From the NCBI RefSeq assembly GCF_007745175.1, contig NZ_CP036271.1, positions 4,972,314-5,036,313 on the forward strand: a stretch of 64,000 bases of DNA. The letters are read 5' to 3'. Origin of the DNA: Caulifigura coniformis (GTDB taxonomy: Bacteria; Planctomycetota; Planctomycetia; Planctomycetales; Planctomycetaceae). Shown here piece by piece: positions 1 through 9,321 of the stretch (position 1 is the first letter of the stretch; each line of letters begins with the position of its first letter). The notes beneath the pieces are model-generated. The model did not search any database and had not been told where the DNA came from. It saw only the letters and a program-made list of their open reading frames with translations. The translations under genes and the position numbers were made by a program.

Positions 1-1
1 C

Positions 2-124
2 CATTTCGTTCTGGCGGCATCCCATCGGGATGACGACCAGACCCAAACATTCCGGAAAACCCACGCCGGCGGCAAGCCATTGGATCATCTGGACAACTCC
101 TTCGAGGAGAAACAGATGACGTGA
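2..124 (+). CDS. possible C-terminal tail of a gene cut by the window edge
   Basis: An open frame enters from the left edge and ends at a TGA at 122-124; 40 residues are visible, ending FEEKQMT. No start codon, domain or motif can be seen. A stop-free run of 41 codons is not rare in such GC-rich DNA, so this is only a possible gene tail. The 130 bases after it show nothing recognisable before the cold-shock leader. Confidence 0.35.
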   Translation, partial: HFVLAASHRDDDQTQTFRKTHAGGKPLDHLDNSFEEKQMT

Positions 125-253
125 CCGGGGGCGCTCGTTTGTGCGACGAGATGCGGCATCAACGCTTGTGGCGGCTTCTCAAAATAGATCGCATGCGAAT
201 GAAATCGCATGACTTTCACCTCGTGGTGAGTGTTGCCGAATCGTCGACCTCTG

Positions 254-315
254 TACGCTGGCTCTTTGAGCGGGGGACGTACATACGCTTTTGTTGCGGT
301 GAGTCTCGTTCGCAG
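254..315 (+). promoter_or_regulatory. conserved untranslated leader of cold-shock gene 1
   Basis: This stretch, ending 19 bases before the cold-shock start codon, aligns without gaps to 19837-19898, upstream of the second cold-shock gene. By hand count 53 of 62 positions match, and 43 of 47 in 269-315. The invariant core is AGCGGGGGACGTACATACGC followed by TGTTGCG and GTCTCGTTCGCAG. The two genes lie in unrelated neighbourhoods, so this is likely a promoter plus 5' leader that regulates them together, perhaps an RNA temperature element. Confidence 0.7.
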
Positions 316-334
316 TATTCGAGGAAGCGATCAG

Positions 335-532
335 ATGGCTGAAGGCAGAATCAAGAAGCTGACCGACAAGGGCTTTGGTTTCATCGACACGGGCCGTGGC
401 GCCGACATGTTCTTCCACATGTCGAATCTGGAAGGCGTGCGGTTTGACGACCTCCGTGAGGGGCAGCAGGTGTCGTACAATCCCGGCCGCGGCCCGAAGG
501 GCGAGCGCGCCGAGAACGTGCGCCCGATCTAG
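335..532 (+). CDS. cold-shock domain protein (65 aa)
   Basis: Small single-domain cold-shock protein, expected to bind single-stranded RNA or DNA in the cytoplasm and act as an RNA chaperone. The fold motifs are visible: GFGFID (RNP1-like, about residues 13-18) and MFFHMS (RNP2-like, about 25-30), and the length of 65 residues is typical. The start is the ATG at 335, preceded by GAGGAAG at a good distance; the frame is open farther upstream but those codons lie in the conserved leader. It stands alone, with its own leader (254-315) and a terminator hairpin (556-585). A paralogue at 19917 differs at 8 of 65 residues. Confidence 0.95.
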   Translation: MAEGRIKKLTDKGFGFIDTGRGADMFFHMSNLEGVRFDDLREGQQVSYNPGRGPKGERAENVRPI

Positions 533-555
533 TCGCCGCTGAATTCAGCGAGATG

Positions 556-585
556 AACGCCGGTCACGAGAGTGATCGGCGTTTT
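556..585 (+). terminator. rho-independent terminator of cold-shock gene 1
   Basis: A 12-bp stem (556-567 with 572-583, one G-T pair) with a GAGA loop, followed by T residues, 23 bases after the stop codon. Confidence 0.75.
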
Positions 586-664
586 GCATTGAGAGCCCTT
601 GATCAGCGACGCATCGACTCCTGGTGACGCGAGATGGGATGTTCGTTGTCAGGCGGGGGGAGAG

Positions 665-1480
665 TCACAGGATTCCCGCTGTCAGACCGCCGGGACCGGG
701 ACGATCTCGTCCGATGCACTTGATCAGCGCGAGGGCCGCTTTCAGGAATCGGTTCCATCCTTTCATCGGATTCCGCGTGGCCCAGTGCCACGCATCCATG
801 TAGTCATCGAGCAGGTCGAGACATTTCGGCTGCGGTGGGAAGCGCCCCACAATCTCCATGACACGGTGGTGAATTGCCACAACCGCGGCTTTGGTCCCGG
901 CCACGGCGAGGATCGTCGTGCCCAGGTATCGCTGAAGTTCGATCCAGCTCTCGGCGGCAGCCGCGGTCGTGGCAATGGCGGCGGCTTCCATGGCCCGCTG
1001 CACCATCGTGTCGAGCAGCTTCGTCATTACCTCGGGGCTGACGGGCGAGGGGACGGGCGGGGATACCGGCCTGGTGAGCGTCTGCAGAAGGTCACGCAGT
1101 CCGATGCTTTCAGTGTCGAGTCGTCTGGACGCCTTCATCGCGCGCGTCATTTCCGCGAGTCCGACGGACGAAGCGAAGGACAGGATGAGCAGCCCTCCGA
1201 TGATGACGTATGGATTGAGGCTGGCCCCGCCGGCAGAGACGGTCGCAACTCCCACGGCCGCCACTGTGCCGTCGTTTTCCGGGCGGGCGGCCCCCATCGC
1301 CGCTTCGTATTCCGCAAGCGCGGCTTCGAGGCGGTTCAGCCGGGACTCGAAGTCTGTGCGACGAGCCCCGAGCTGCTGCACGAACTTGGGGTCCTTCAGG
1401 CTCTCCCTCGCTGTCGCGATGGCCGTCCGCACAGCGACGGCTTTCCTGTCGACATCCTTTGAAGAGAATGAGACGGCCAT
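665..1480 (-). CDS. hypothetical membrane protein with N-terminal coiled coil (271 aa)
   Basis: Not recognised. The start at 1480 (MAVSFSSKD) is chosen because GGAGG sits just upstream; the frame is open for 21 more codons without a better site. The first 75 residues are helical and charged, with a heptad-like stretch (DFESRLNRLEAALAEYEA). One clear hydrophobic segment follows near residues 105-130 (NPYVIIGGLLILSFASSVGL), then a proline-rich linker, an alanine-rich helical region and a second weakly hydrophobic stretch. It could be a membrane-anchored structural or sensory protein; no catalytic motif is seen. The next gene on the same strand (1655-2485) is upstream of it and about 175 bp away. 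Confidence 0.6.
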   Translation of the reverse strand: MAVSFSSKDVDRKAVAVRTAIATARESLKDPKFVQQLGARRTDFESRLNRLEAALAEYEAAMGAARPENDGTVAAVGVATVSAGGASLNPYVIIGGLLILSFASSVGLAEMTRAMKASRRLDTESIGLRDLLQTLTRPVSPPVPSPVSPEVMTKLLDTMVQRAMEAAAIATTAAAAESWIELQRYLGTTILAVAGTKAAVVAIHHRVMEIVGRFPPQPKCLDLLDDYMDAWHWATRNPMKGWNRFLKAALALIKCIGRDRPGPGGLTAGIL

Positions 1481-1654
1481 ACGGCGCCTCCGCGGGACAA
1501 GGTGAGGCCCACGTCTGCAATGGTGCCCGGCGACGGTCGCCAATGTCCAGCTCGCGCTCCCTGGTGAGTCGCCACGGCAGTGTCGGCGACATCCGATGCG
1601 CTGGTGCTCTCCTCATCCAGGGCTGGCAGGTCCCTCGCTCCGCGAGCTGCCCGT

Positions 1655-2485
1655 TCAGCGTTTCATAGCGGCCTGGATCACGTTCTTGACGGCGAGTGGA
1701 GTCTCGCGGGGAATGGCGGCGGAGATGGACAGTTCGGCGCCTTGTGCATCGGCCTTCACGCTGCCGAGGCCTTTCCGGATCACGGCCAGTGATTCCTGCT
1801 CATTCGGAACGAGCATGCCGATCATCGCGACGCCCAGCAGGGACTGTTGCGTTCTGGCATTGATCTGCCGGGCGATCTCGCGGGCCTGCTCCTCGTCGCG
1901 AACTTCCCCTGACAGTCCGACCTCCAGGTCCTTTCCGAGCTTCAGCCTGTCCAATGAAATCGTCGTTCGAATGTCTTCCGGCTCCGGGGCCTTGGCCTCG
2001 GATTCTTCCGAGTTCGGCTTTCGGGGACGTTTTTTCTTCTTCGCAGGTCTGTTCTCAGGGGATCGCGGGGCGGCCTGCTGCCGCCGTTCGTCATCAATCC
2101 CATGCGGCGGCCGGTGTCCCGGGGCAGGGCCTTTGTTCACGCGGACGGAAGTCTGCACGTTGATGTTGATGTCCGTGATCACGCTGATCGCAGGACCCGA
2201 TCCCGTGCGGTTCAGCACGGCCTCCACCAGTTCTCCGAAGGCATTCGAGTCTCGGGAGACCTCGTTTTCCTCATTGCCACCTTCGTCACTGTCGGCCGGC
2301 CGGGCAGGTCCGTGCGAGACATCGACATCCGTGTCGACGTTGACGTTGACCCGGGTCACCACCCTGGCCTGGGGCGTGGAATGTCCGGCATGCGGAGGAC
2401 CGTCCGGACGGCGGGGTGGTTGAGCCTCGGCCACGGCACTCCCGATCGCAACAACAGAGGCAACGACAGCGATTCTGATCTGCAT
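1655..2485 (-). CDS. secreted hypothetical protein with basic linker (276 aa)
   Basis: Not recognised. The start at 2485 gives a typical Sec signal peptide (MQIRIAVVASVVAIGSAVAEA) and has GGAAGGG upstream; the frame is open much farther back but that part is the antisense of the Hcp gene. After the signal come two similar segments rich in alternating N/D/V (TRVNVNVDTDVDV and ITDININVQTSVRV), a lysine/arginine/proline linker (KKKKRPRKP), and a C-terminal 100-residue mixed helix/strand domain. The paired segments may be short beta-strand repeats. Probably exported; function unknown. Confidence 0.65.
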   Translation of the reverse strand: MQIRIAVVASVVAIGSAVAEAQPPRRPDGPPHAGHSTPQARVVTRVNVNVDTDVDVSHGPARPADSDEGGNEENEVSRDSNAFGELVEAVLNRTGSGPAISVITDININVQTSVRVNKGPAPGHRPPHGIDDERRQQAAPRSPENRPAKKKKRPRKPNSEESEAKAPEPEDIRTTISLDRLKLGKDLEVGLSGEVRDEEQAREIARQINARTQQSLLGVAMIGMLVPNEQESLAVIRKGLGSVKADAQGAELSISAAIPRETPLAVKNVIQAAMKR

Positions 2486-2779
2486 CAGAGCATCCCTTCC
2501 GGCGGACAGTGCAGATGTGGAGAGAACGTCGATCCTATTGTGATCGCCACGGCCACGAGCACAAGAGGCGGTCGACGGTCCCCTCATTGCGGGATTCGTC
2601 GGGGCCCTCTTTGAGGGCCGGTGCGAGGGTGGCATCGAGGCTCGACGAATATTCCAGGGCGAGACGGCCAGGCGCCACGCAACCTTCCGTGTCGCAAGCA
2701 GACAATAAGTAGAGAACTCGGCGACGGTCGGTCTGTGATCGTCCGCAACGAAACAACTCTCATTCCAGGGATGCCAATC

Positions 2780-3265
2780 ATGGCTGCCGACATTCTGCTG
2801 AAGATCGAAGGTGTGGAAGGCGATTCGAAGACCGATGGACACGAAGGGGAAATCGACATCCTGAGCGCCTCGCTCGGGGCCACGAACCCTTCCTCCCGGG
2901 CCTATGGCGGCGGCGCCGGCACGGCCAAGGTGAATGTGCACGACCTGGTGATCACGAAGCGGGCCGACAAGGCCTCGCCGACGTTCTTCCTGAAGACGTG
3001 CGAAGGAACGCACTACGACTCGGCCACTCTGGTGTTCCGCAAGGCGGGCGGCGACGGCGGCCCGGTGGAGTACATGAAGTACGAGATGACGCATGTGTTC
3101 GTGTCGAGCTGGCAGCAGTCGGGCGGGGGCAACCAGTTCGCGATGGAGAACGTGTCGTTGTCGTTCGAGAAGCTGAAGGTGACGTTCACCGGCCAGGACG
3201 ACGCCGGCGCTGCGACCGAACCGGTCGAAACCGAATGGGACATCGCGGCCAACAAGAAGCCGTAA
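2780..3265 (+). CDS. Hcp-family tube-like protein, copy 1 (161 aa)
   Basis: Resembles the Hcp1 family (hemolysin-coregulated protein, the ring subunit of type VI secretion tubes): a 161-residue all-beta protein starting MAADILLKIEGV, with SSRAYGGGAGTAKV, the VEYMKYEMTHVFVSSWQQSG stretch and a closing EWDIAANKK. The start at 2780 is preferred over the in-frame ATG at 2771 because AGGG lies about 10 bases upstream of 2780 but abuts 2771. A second copy at 36344-36829 is about 84% identical by hand count. No sheath, VgrG, baseplate or ClpV genes are in the window, so a working secretion system cannot be claimed. It ends at a strong shared terminator. Confidence 0.85.
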   Translation: MAADILLKIEGVEGDSKTDGHEGEIDILSASLGATNPSSRAYGGGAGTAKVNVHDLVITKRADKASPTFFLKTCEGTHYDSATLVFRKAGGDGGPVEYMKYEMTHVFVSSWQQSGGGNQFAMENVSLSFEKLKVTFTGQDDAGAATEPVETEWDIAANKKP

Positions 3266-3276
3266 TCGAAAAGCGA

Positions 3277-3318
3277 AAGCCGCGACGGACGAGGATTCAT
3301 TCCTGTCCGTCGCGGCTT
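3277..3318. terminator. bidirectional terminator between Hcp 1 and the VTC-domain gene
   Basis: A perfect 14-bp inverted repeat (3277-3290 with 3305-3318, arm AAGCCGCGACGGAC) with a 14-base loop, flanked by A-rich and T-rich runs, between two convergent genes. Confidence 0.8.
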
Positions 3319-3344
3319 CTTTCGTGCGCTCGCTGGCGTGCTGG

Positions 3345-4187
3345 TCAGTTCCTGAGTCCCTGAATGGCTTCGTGTTCCAGCAGGAACTCCCGCCGCTGCA
3401 GTCCAAGGGCTTTCATGCAGGTGCGATATTTCGAGAAGCCGCCGGGAAACACCTGGATCCGGGCGATGGCCCGCTTGAATGCGTTTGGCATCGCGCCGCG
3501 AAACTTGAACTCGCAGATCACAATGTCCGGTGCGATTCCGGGCCCTTCAAGTGCGGGGGCGAAGGTCCAGTCGTCGACACGCTGGCCCTGCAGCCCGCGG
3601 TCGAAGGTGACCCGCATCCGGCCTTCTTCAGTCACTCCGAAATAGGCGCGCCGCAGATAGCTCACGGCGCAGACCGGGAGCAAAGCCCGGCGTGCGAGTT
3701 CCTGTCGGAAGTCTTCGCCCGGCCAGTCGGCGGGATCAGCGGATGCCAGTCGGTGCAGGTGCTTGAGGCCGACCTGCACGCGTTCCTTGGAGACCTGCCG
3801 GCCCCGCTTGGTTTTGCGTTCCAGGAAGATGGTCGATGAGTCGCCATAGCGCCGCAGGCGAAGCTTGGTGCGCCGATGCCCCGTTGCGCGGTGGAACACA
3901 TCAAATCGCGGGGTGTCGGCGTACACGGTCGAAATGCGATAGGAACGATCGAGTGTCGGATCAGCGTGCGGATCGATCGTCATCCACGCGCTCAGTTCCT
4001 GCTCCACGGCCACCGCATCGATTTCGTTGAGGACGTACTTCAGTTCGTAGGATGGAGGGCTTGCGTGGTCGGCCGGGCGGGGCGACGGCGATGCATGATC
4101 GGCGACGGCTGGAAACCAGTTGCCCAGATCGTTGGCCGTCACGACAGGCCATGAATCACTCGCGACAGTTTCGAAGGCAGAGTCCAT
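3345..4187 (-). CDS. VTC-domain polyphosphate polymerase-like protein (280 aa)
   Basis: Resembles the VTC domain family, whose eukaryotic members polymerise ATP phosphate into polyphosphate in a beta-barrel tunnel. Visible family features are YELKYVLNE near the N terminus, the basic strands KLRLRRYGDSSTIFLERKTK and VSKERVQV, RVTFDRGLQ, and the acidic strand ICEFKFRG near the C terminus, where Arg/Lys would bind phosphates and Glu would bind metal. The length (about 280) is normal for bacterial forms. The ATG at 4187 is used; a TTG 30 bases upstream (4217) is also in frame. Bacterial homologues often sit beside CotH-type kinases or membrane proteins, which are absent here. The substrate is therefore uncertain. 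Confidence 0.8.
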   Translation of the reverse strand: MDSAFETVASDSWPVVTANDLGNWFPAVADHASPSPRPADHASPPSYELKYVLNEIDAVAVEQELSAWMTIDPHADPTLDRSYRISTVYADTPRFDVFHRATGHRRTKLRLRRYGDSSTIFLERKTKRGRQVSKERVQVGLKHLHRLASADPADWPGEDFRQELARRALLPVCAVSYLRRAYFGVTEEGRMRVTFDRGLQGQRVDDWTFAPALEGPGIAPDIVICEFKFRGAMPNAFKRAIARIQVFPGGFSKYRTCMKALGLQRREFLLEHEAIQGLRN

Positions 4188-4540
4188 ACCGCGATCACGG
4201 AAGGGAGAATGAGGCAATCGACCGCTGAGGCTCTCGGTCGATGACAGAACGGGGTGTGTGCGACGCGATCTGAAACCCTGGCGATTCGCGAGAGTGTCGC
4301 CTCATTTGCAGAAAATCCGGGCCGCCCAGGAAAACCCGGAGGTCAACGCGGGGCTTGTCTCCGGGGGCCGACGGTCGTCGACCGGCCGAGGATCGACTCG
4401 GGACGTACTCTGGAGGTCGGGGACATGAACGCGGGCGGGCCTGCATCAGAATGCGGCCTCTCGCCCAGAGGTCGGGGCGAACGGCATCTGCTATGGTGAC
4501 ATCGGGCGATTCTTGAACGTCGATTGCGGGGCGAGTTGGC
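4188..4540. other. divergent intergenic region, nothing recognised
   Basis: About 350 bases between the divergent genes at 3345-4187 and 4541-7561. It should hold both promoters, but I see no strong inverted repeat, RNA or short gene. Confidence 0.5.
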
Positions 4541-7500
4541 ATGGTGCGCAGGATCCTCATCTACGGGCTGATCTGTGTGGTCGTCGCCGTGGGGGCTGTC
4601 GCCCTCATCGAGTTCGGCGGTCAGAATCCACTGACTCCGCCGTCGTCCGGCGTCGTCGACGAGGCGATGAAACTGCCCCATCCCGCATTTCTCGGGAAGC
4701 GGCTGGCAACGCTCGAAGAACCGATCGAGGCGCAGATCACCGCCGACCTGCCGGCGATGGATGCCCTGCAGGCCAAACATACCTGGTCCGCCGACCAGGG
4801 CCCGCTGATCCCGCATGGCCAGGGTGCGATGACCGGGGCCGAGGCGGCCGAGGCGTACCTCGAGTACAGGCTGCGTGCAGTGAAAGCGTATCGTGCAGGG
4901 ACCTCCGACCCGCAAGCAGCCCGCGCCCCGGCGATTGCATTTCTGGACGCCTACTCGCGCGGGGCCGCCACGCAGAAGGGGGACTTCAAGGCCATTGCCG
5001 CACTGGGCGATGCGGCGATCAAGGCGGGAAGCGTCGATCCGTTGGTTCGCGTCTTTCACGCCCGCGTCAGCGAGAGCATGGAAACGATGAAGCCCGCCCA
5101 GTCGGCGGAGGTCTTCAGTGAAGTGAAAGAGCAGCTGACTGACGGGGCGTATCCACCGCCCGTCCTGCGGTTCCTGGTCTGGGCCTATCTGGCCGAACTC
5201 GCTGAGAGGAACGTGCTGGCCGGAATCCCTTCATTGACCATGCGGCAGATTGCCTATGAGGAAGCGGCCAGGTTTCTCGCGAAGGAATCGGGATCGGCCG
5301 ATCCCGACGTGTTGCTGACCCTGGTGAAGAACACGCTGGGGTTCGATCGGGAGGCCGCTGACCAGCGGCTGGAACTGTATCAGGCCTGCCTGATGGAGCC
5401 GAAGATCGATCCCTACATCATCCATCTTCTGGGCGGCGACTATTACGCGAAGCTGGCCTGGCAACACCGTGGCGGCGGTTTCGCCGACACTGTTTCCGGT
5501 GAGGGTTGGAGCAAGTTTCGCGAGTTGATGCCGCGGGCTGCCCGTCATTTCCGGCGGGCGTGGTTCCTGCATCCCGAGCATCCCCACGCCGCGGAAGAAA
5601 TGATCATGCTCTCCACCGCCGGCGGCGACGAGACGTGGTCGCCCGAGCAATGGTTTCATGCTGCGGTCGCGGCGCAGTTCGATTACCACGACGCCTACTA
5701 CCGCTACATGTTCGTCACGATGCCCCGGTGGGGAGGAAGCCACCAGGCCATCGCCGACTTTGCCGAGAAATGCATCGCGACCGGCCGCTGGGATACCGTC
5801 GTTCCCTCCGAAGCCCAGACCGCCGTCGAGCTGATCGCGCTCGACAATGAAACCAACGATCCTGCCGGGAAGAACCCGACAGCCGTCAAGATCGCAGGGG
5901 CGTACCTCGACGCCTTCGCGGCCGCCATGAAACGTGGAGAAGTCAAACCTGAGAACTTTGCAAAACCGCTGGCGCTGATGACGTCGCTGCTCGTGCAGGC
6001 GGGCGACTACCGGAAGGCGCGCGACGCATTTGACATTGGCCCGGAGGCGAACGACCGGTGGTGGAGCATCGATCGCGGCGTCGGGTATCGCTACAGCATG
6101 GGATTGTCCTACGCCATCACAGGACCGGCCGAGAAGATCGTCGCCCCGATTCACGACTTCCTGACACGTGAAGCCACCGAGGCGCCGGAGGTCGCGGACG
6201 TGGAAGAGATGCAGAAGCGTCTGGAGGAGTGCCGCGCGATGGATATGGATTCCAGGGCAGCCGGTTACTACGACATCGCCGGCCGCATGCTTGAGCAACT
6301 CAAGACCTACGCTGCGGGCGACTGGGTCAATCTGACCTTCGATCCCCAGATGACTCTCTGGACGGCGCGGGCGGCAAAGTACGACCTGATCGACCCGGCC
6401 ACGCTGCGGTTGACCGCCACCCACAGCGGTTCGTCGATGCAGCTGAAACCACTCACGCGATTCGCCCCGCCTTACATGGTGGAGGCTGAAATCAAACCGG
6501 TCCGGGCGCTGCAGGGAGACGTTCAGGCGGGAATTGTCATCGGCGCGAGAGCCGCGATGAGGCTCGGCCAGTCTCCGCTTCCACAACAGCTTTCGTCCGG
6601 TCCGACGATGATCGCGATCTTCTTCGACCGGACATTGATCGGTCTCCCGGGGGCCGTCGACTTCATTCCCGACCCGCAGCCGGTTGACGGATTCCAGCAC
6701 CTCGGGATTCGCCGTTATCCGGGCGAGACGCACATGTACGCCATGCACGGGCTGGTGGTCGCTGATCGGCAACCCAGTCAGCCTCTCAACGATTTCATCG
6801 TGTTTGGCGACAGCAATCGCACCGGCGTCACCGGGGAAGCCGTGTTTCGGAACCTGCGGATTCGCAAGGCGCCGCCGATCACGGCCGGCCTCAATTCGGA
6901 GAGTCCCAGGAGCCTGCCGGCGCTGCGACAGGGTGTCGAGTATTACCCTGAATGTCCGGAGGCCAGGAAGCAACTGGCCGGGGCCCTGGCCGAGCAGGGG
7001 CAGGCGGCCGAAGCGCTCGAACATGTGGCAAAGGCCAAGGCTGTTTACCTGAAGATTGTCGATCTGTCGCGAATCGAAGGGGTGGCTCTTTGTGGTGTGG
7101 GCCAGTACGAAGCAGCCCTGGCCGCTTTCCGGAAGGACTACGACCTGTTTTCGCGGGCGGCCTGGTCGCGCGTGCACGAAGCCTGGGTGCTGACGACCGC
7201 TCCGGATGAGAAGCTGCGGGATGGCAAGAAGGCCCTGGAGCTACTCAAGGCTGTGCGGTCGCAGCTCGGCAACAGCATGAACGCCTGGTCGATTCACGTC
7301 ACGGAAGCGGTCGTCGCCGCGGAGAATGGCAATTTCGAGGAGGCGCGCGAGTTCGCACGACTGGGTGAGGAAGCGGCTGACACCGACAGTCGTCGCGAGA
7401 TTGCCAAACGCGTGCGAGCGGTGCTCGATCAGGATCGCCCCTATCGGATGCCGGAGTCGGGTGAGATTCCACCTCCGCCGGCCGGCGTGAGCCGGGCCAA

Positions 7501-7561
7501 ACGCAGCACGCCGCCGCCACGGCCGGAGAGCACGGAATCTCAACCCGAGACAGGGACCTGA
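4541..7561 (+). CDS. membrane-anchored helical/TPR-like repeat protein with a jelly-roll-like domain (1006 aa)
   Basis: Large protein with an N-terminal membrane anchor (ILIYGLICVVVAVGAVALI, residues 5-23), so most of it should be outside the cytoplasm. Residues about 60-590 are helical repeats resembling TPRs (for example ARHFRRAWFLHPEHPHAAEEM). Around 600-790 comes a beta-rich region (VEAEIKP, AGIVIGARA, FIVFGDSN, GEAVFRNLRIRKAPP) that looks like the laminin-G/DUF1080-type jelly roll common in planctomycetes. TPR-like helices return at 820-960, and the tail is proline-rich (RSTPPPRPES). A carbohydrate-surface or scaffold role is possible but not shown. The ATG at 4541 follows a GGGGCGAG sequence. 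Confidence 0.75.
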   Translation: MVRRILIYGLICVVVAVGAVALIEFGGQNPLTPPSSGVVDEAMKLPHPAFLGKRLATLEEPIEAQITADLPAMDALQAKHTWSADQGPLIPHGQGAMTGAEAAEAYLEYRLRAVKAYRAGTSDPQAARAPAIAFLDAYSRGAATQKGDFKAIAALGDAAIKAGSVDPLVRVFHARVSESMETMKPAQSAEVFSEVKEQLTDGAYPPPVLRFLVWAYLAELAERNVLAGIPSLTMRQIAYEEAARFLAKESGSADPDVLLTLVKNTLGFDREAADQRLELYQACLMEPKIDPYIIHLLGGDYYAKLAWQHRGGGFADTVSGEGWSKFRELMPRAARHFRRAWFLHPEHPHAAEEMIMLSTAGGDETWSPEQWFHAAVAAQFDYHDAYYRYMFVTMPRWGGSHQAIADFAEKCIATGRWDTVVPSEAQTAVELIALDNETNDPAGKNPTAVKIAGAYLDAFAAAMKRGEVKPENFAKPLALMTSLLVQAGDYRKARDAFDIGPEANDRWWSIDRGVGYRYSMGLSYAITGPAEKIVAPIHDFLTREATEAPEVADVEEMQKRLEECRAMDMDSRAAGYYDIAGRMLEQLKTYAAGDWVNLTFDPQMTLWTARAAKYDLIDPATLRLTATHSGSSMQLKPLTRFAPPYMVEAEIKPVRALQGDVQAGIVIGARAAMRLGQSPLPQQLSSGPTMIAIFFDRTLIGLPGAVDFIPDPQPVDGFQHLGIRRYPGETHMYAMHGLVVADRQPSQPLNDFIVFGDSNRTGVTGEAVFRNLRIRKAPPITAGLNSESPRSLPALRQGVEYYPECPEARKQLAGALAEQGQAAEALEHVAKAKAVYLKIVDLSRIEGVALCGVGQYEAALAAFRKDYDLFSRAAWSRVHEAWVLTTAPDEKLRDGKKALELLKAVRSQLGNSMNAWSIHVTEAVVAAENGNFEEAREFARLGEEAADTDSRREIAKRVRAVLDQDRPYRMPESGEIPPPPAGVSRAKRSTPPPRPESTESQPETGT

Positions 7562-7596
7562 CGTACCTGGTCGACCGGTTCAATGGACGCTGACGC

Positions 7597-9249
7597 TCAC
7601 GAGTTGCCAGCAGGCTCATCGGGCGCGGGCGGGGTGACTTTCGGCGGGGCGTCGCCGGGGGCGTCCGGAGCCGGCTGTGCCGGTTCAGGCTGGGGCGCTG
7701 CAGGCTGGGGCGGAGCAAGTGACGGCGCGTCTTCCTCGATCCGGTCTGTAGATGGCAATGGCTCTTCGATCGGGCCGCCGACCGTTTCATGGGTGGCATA
7801 CTGGAACAGTCCACCTCCCAGGGCCTGGTAGGCGTTGACGATGGCTGAAAGCTGTTCCTTCTTGGTGTCGATCAGCACCAGCTTCGCTTCCATGTAGTCG
7901 CGCTGGGCGAAGAGCACCTCGATGTACTCGGCGCGGGCGTTCTGGAACAGCCGGCTGGCGTTGTCGACCGAGGCCTCCAGCGAGGCGAGCTGTTCCTTCT
8001 TGATCTCGATGCTTTCGCTGTAGTTCTCCACTTTCGAGATGCGGTTGATCACCTCGGTGAACGCGTTCAGGATCGTCCGCTGGTAGTCGTAGATCGCTTC
8101 CAGCTGCACGGCGTTCGCGGTGCAGTAGTCGGCCTTGATGGCGGACTTGTTGAGCACCGGGGCGACAAGGTCGCCGGCCAGGTTGGCGATGAGCGCGTCG
8201 GGCGTGATGAACAGGTACTTCGGATTGAACGCGTTGTAGCCCACGCCGCCCGTCAGCGTCAGCGACGGATAGAAGCGGGACCGGGCCACCTGCACGTCGA
8301 GCCCCGCCGCGGCCAGCTCACGCTCGGCCCTGCGGATGTCAGGCCGGTTCTGAAGCAACTGCGAGGGGACGCCGACTTTGAGCGAGTTCAGGTTGAGGTT
8401 GATGAAGTCGGTCGACGTCCGCGGGACCGGCTGCGGGAAGCGGCCGAGCAGGAAGTTGATCCGGTTCTCCGTTTCCACGATCTCCTGCCGGACGATCAGT
8501 TTTTCGCTCTGGTTCTTCTGCACTTCGGCCTGGAAACGCTGGACAGCCAGCTCCGTTCCGCGCGCGGCTTCTTTCTTGGCGATCGCAATCTGCAGACTCT
8601 GTTCCTGCAGGGCGATCGTCGCATCGAGCGTCTCCAGCCGCTTGTCGAGCGCCATCAGCCCGTAGTAGTTCTCGGCGATTTCCGCGACGAGCCGCGTGAC
8701 GACGTAGTTCCGCCCGTCCCTGGTACCCAGGTATCTGAGCGCGGCGGCATCGCGCGCATTCCGCAGCGCCCGCCAGATGTCGACTTCCCAGGTGACGTTT
8801 GCCGCGACGAGGAAGTCGGGGAGGGGATCGGGGAATGAATGGCCGGAGAGATTCAGCTGGCTGTCGACGGCCCCCGCTCGCGTGAAGGTGCTCGATTTTT
8901 CCAGGCCGGCCCGAGTCCCGAGAGTCACGAACGGAAAGACGGCTCCCCGCCGCTTCAGCACTTCATTGTTGGCGATCTGAACTTCCTGCCACAGGATCTT
9001 CAGTTCCTGGTTGCCCGCCAGGCCTTCCGCAATCAGGCAGGTCAGCGTCTGGTCGTTGAAGAACTCTTCGAATCCAACGTAGGCCGAGTTCTCCGCGGTC
9101 TGCCGGCCATTGAAGTCCGAAGGCAGCGCATGCCCGGGCTCCGGGCCGCACAGATCGGGGATGTGGCAACCCGGGAGAGACATCATGCCGCCCAGCGCGA
9201 GCGCAGCGCTGAAGCAACGCTTTTTCGAAGATCTCACAAAGTGGATCAT
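7597..9249 (-). CDS. RND efflux outer-membrane lipoprotein, TolC/NodT type
   Basis: Outer-membrane channel of a tripartite RND efflux system. The N terminus is a lipoprotein signal ending in LPGC, as in NodT-type factors, followed by two TolC-like halves of long helices and strands (for example ARSRFYPSLTLTGGVGYN). The C-terminal 60 residues are a low-complexity Pro/Ala/Glu tail. The ATG at 9249 is preferred over the one at 9258 because AAGG abuts 9258 but lies 9 bases before 9249. It is on the same strand as the adaptor and pump genes but separated from them by a small HTH gene and a gap of about 950 bp, so it may have its own promoter. Confidence 0.93.
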   Translation of the reverse strand: MIHFVRSSKKRCFSAALALGGMMSLPGCHIPDLCGPEPGHALPSDFNGRQTAENSAYVGFEEFFNDQTLTCLIAEGLAGNQELKILWQEVQIANNEVLKRRGAVFPFVTLGTRAGLEKSSTFTRAGAVDSQLNLSGHSFPDPLPDFLVAANVTWEVDIWRALRNARDAAALRYLGTRDGRNYVVTRLVAEIAENYYGLMALDKRLETLDATIALQEQSLQIAIAKKEAARGTELAVQRFQAEVQKNQSEKLIVRQEIVETENRINFLLGRFPQPVPRTSTDFINLNLNSLKVGVPSQLLQNRPDIRRAERELAAAGLDVQVARSRFYPSLTLTGGVGYNAFNPKYLFITPDALIANLAGDLVAPVLNKSAIKADYCTANAVQLEAIYDYQRTILNAFTEVINRISKVENYSESIEIKKEQLASLEASVDNASRLFQNARAEYIEVLFAQRDYMEAKLVLIDTKKEQLSAIVNAYQALGGGLFQYATHETVGGPIEEPLPSTDRIEEDAPSLAPPQPAAPQPEPAQPAPDAPGDAPPKVTPPAPDEPAGNS

Positions 9250-9321
9250 CGCCACCATCCTTGATGAATTCGCGTCTGTCAGAAATCCGTTCCGACAGGT
9301 CGTCGTGACGTTCAGGACGTG

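Noticed and set aside
599-1462. 287-codon plus-strand frame overlapping the coiled-coil membrane protein
   Set aside because: The minus-strand reading has a good ribosome site, coiled coil and membrane segment; the plus frame does not.
2780-3265. Working type VI secretion system implied by Hcp
   Set aside because: No other secretion gene is within the window.
5231-7177. 648-codon open frame on the minus strand inside the large repeat-protein gene
   Set aside because: It is antisense to a well-supported gene, reads as Arg/His/Gly-rich composition and has no family motif.
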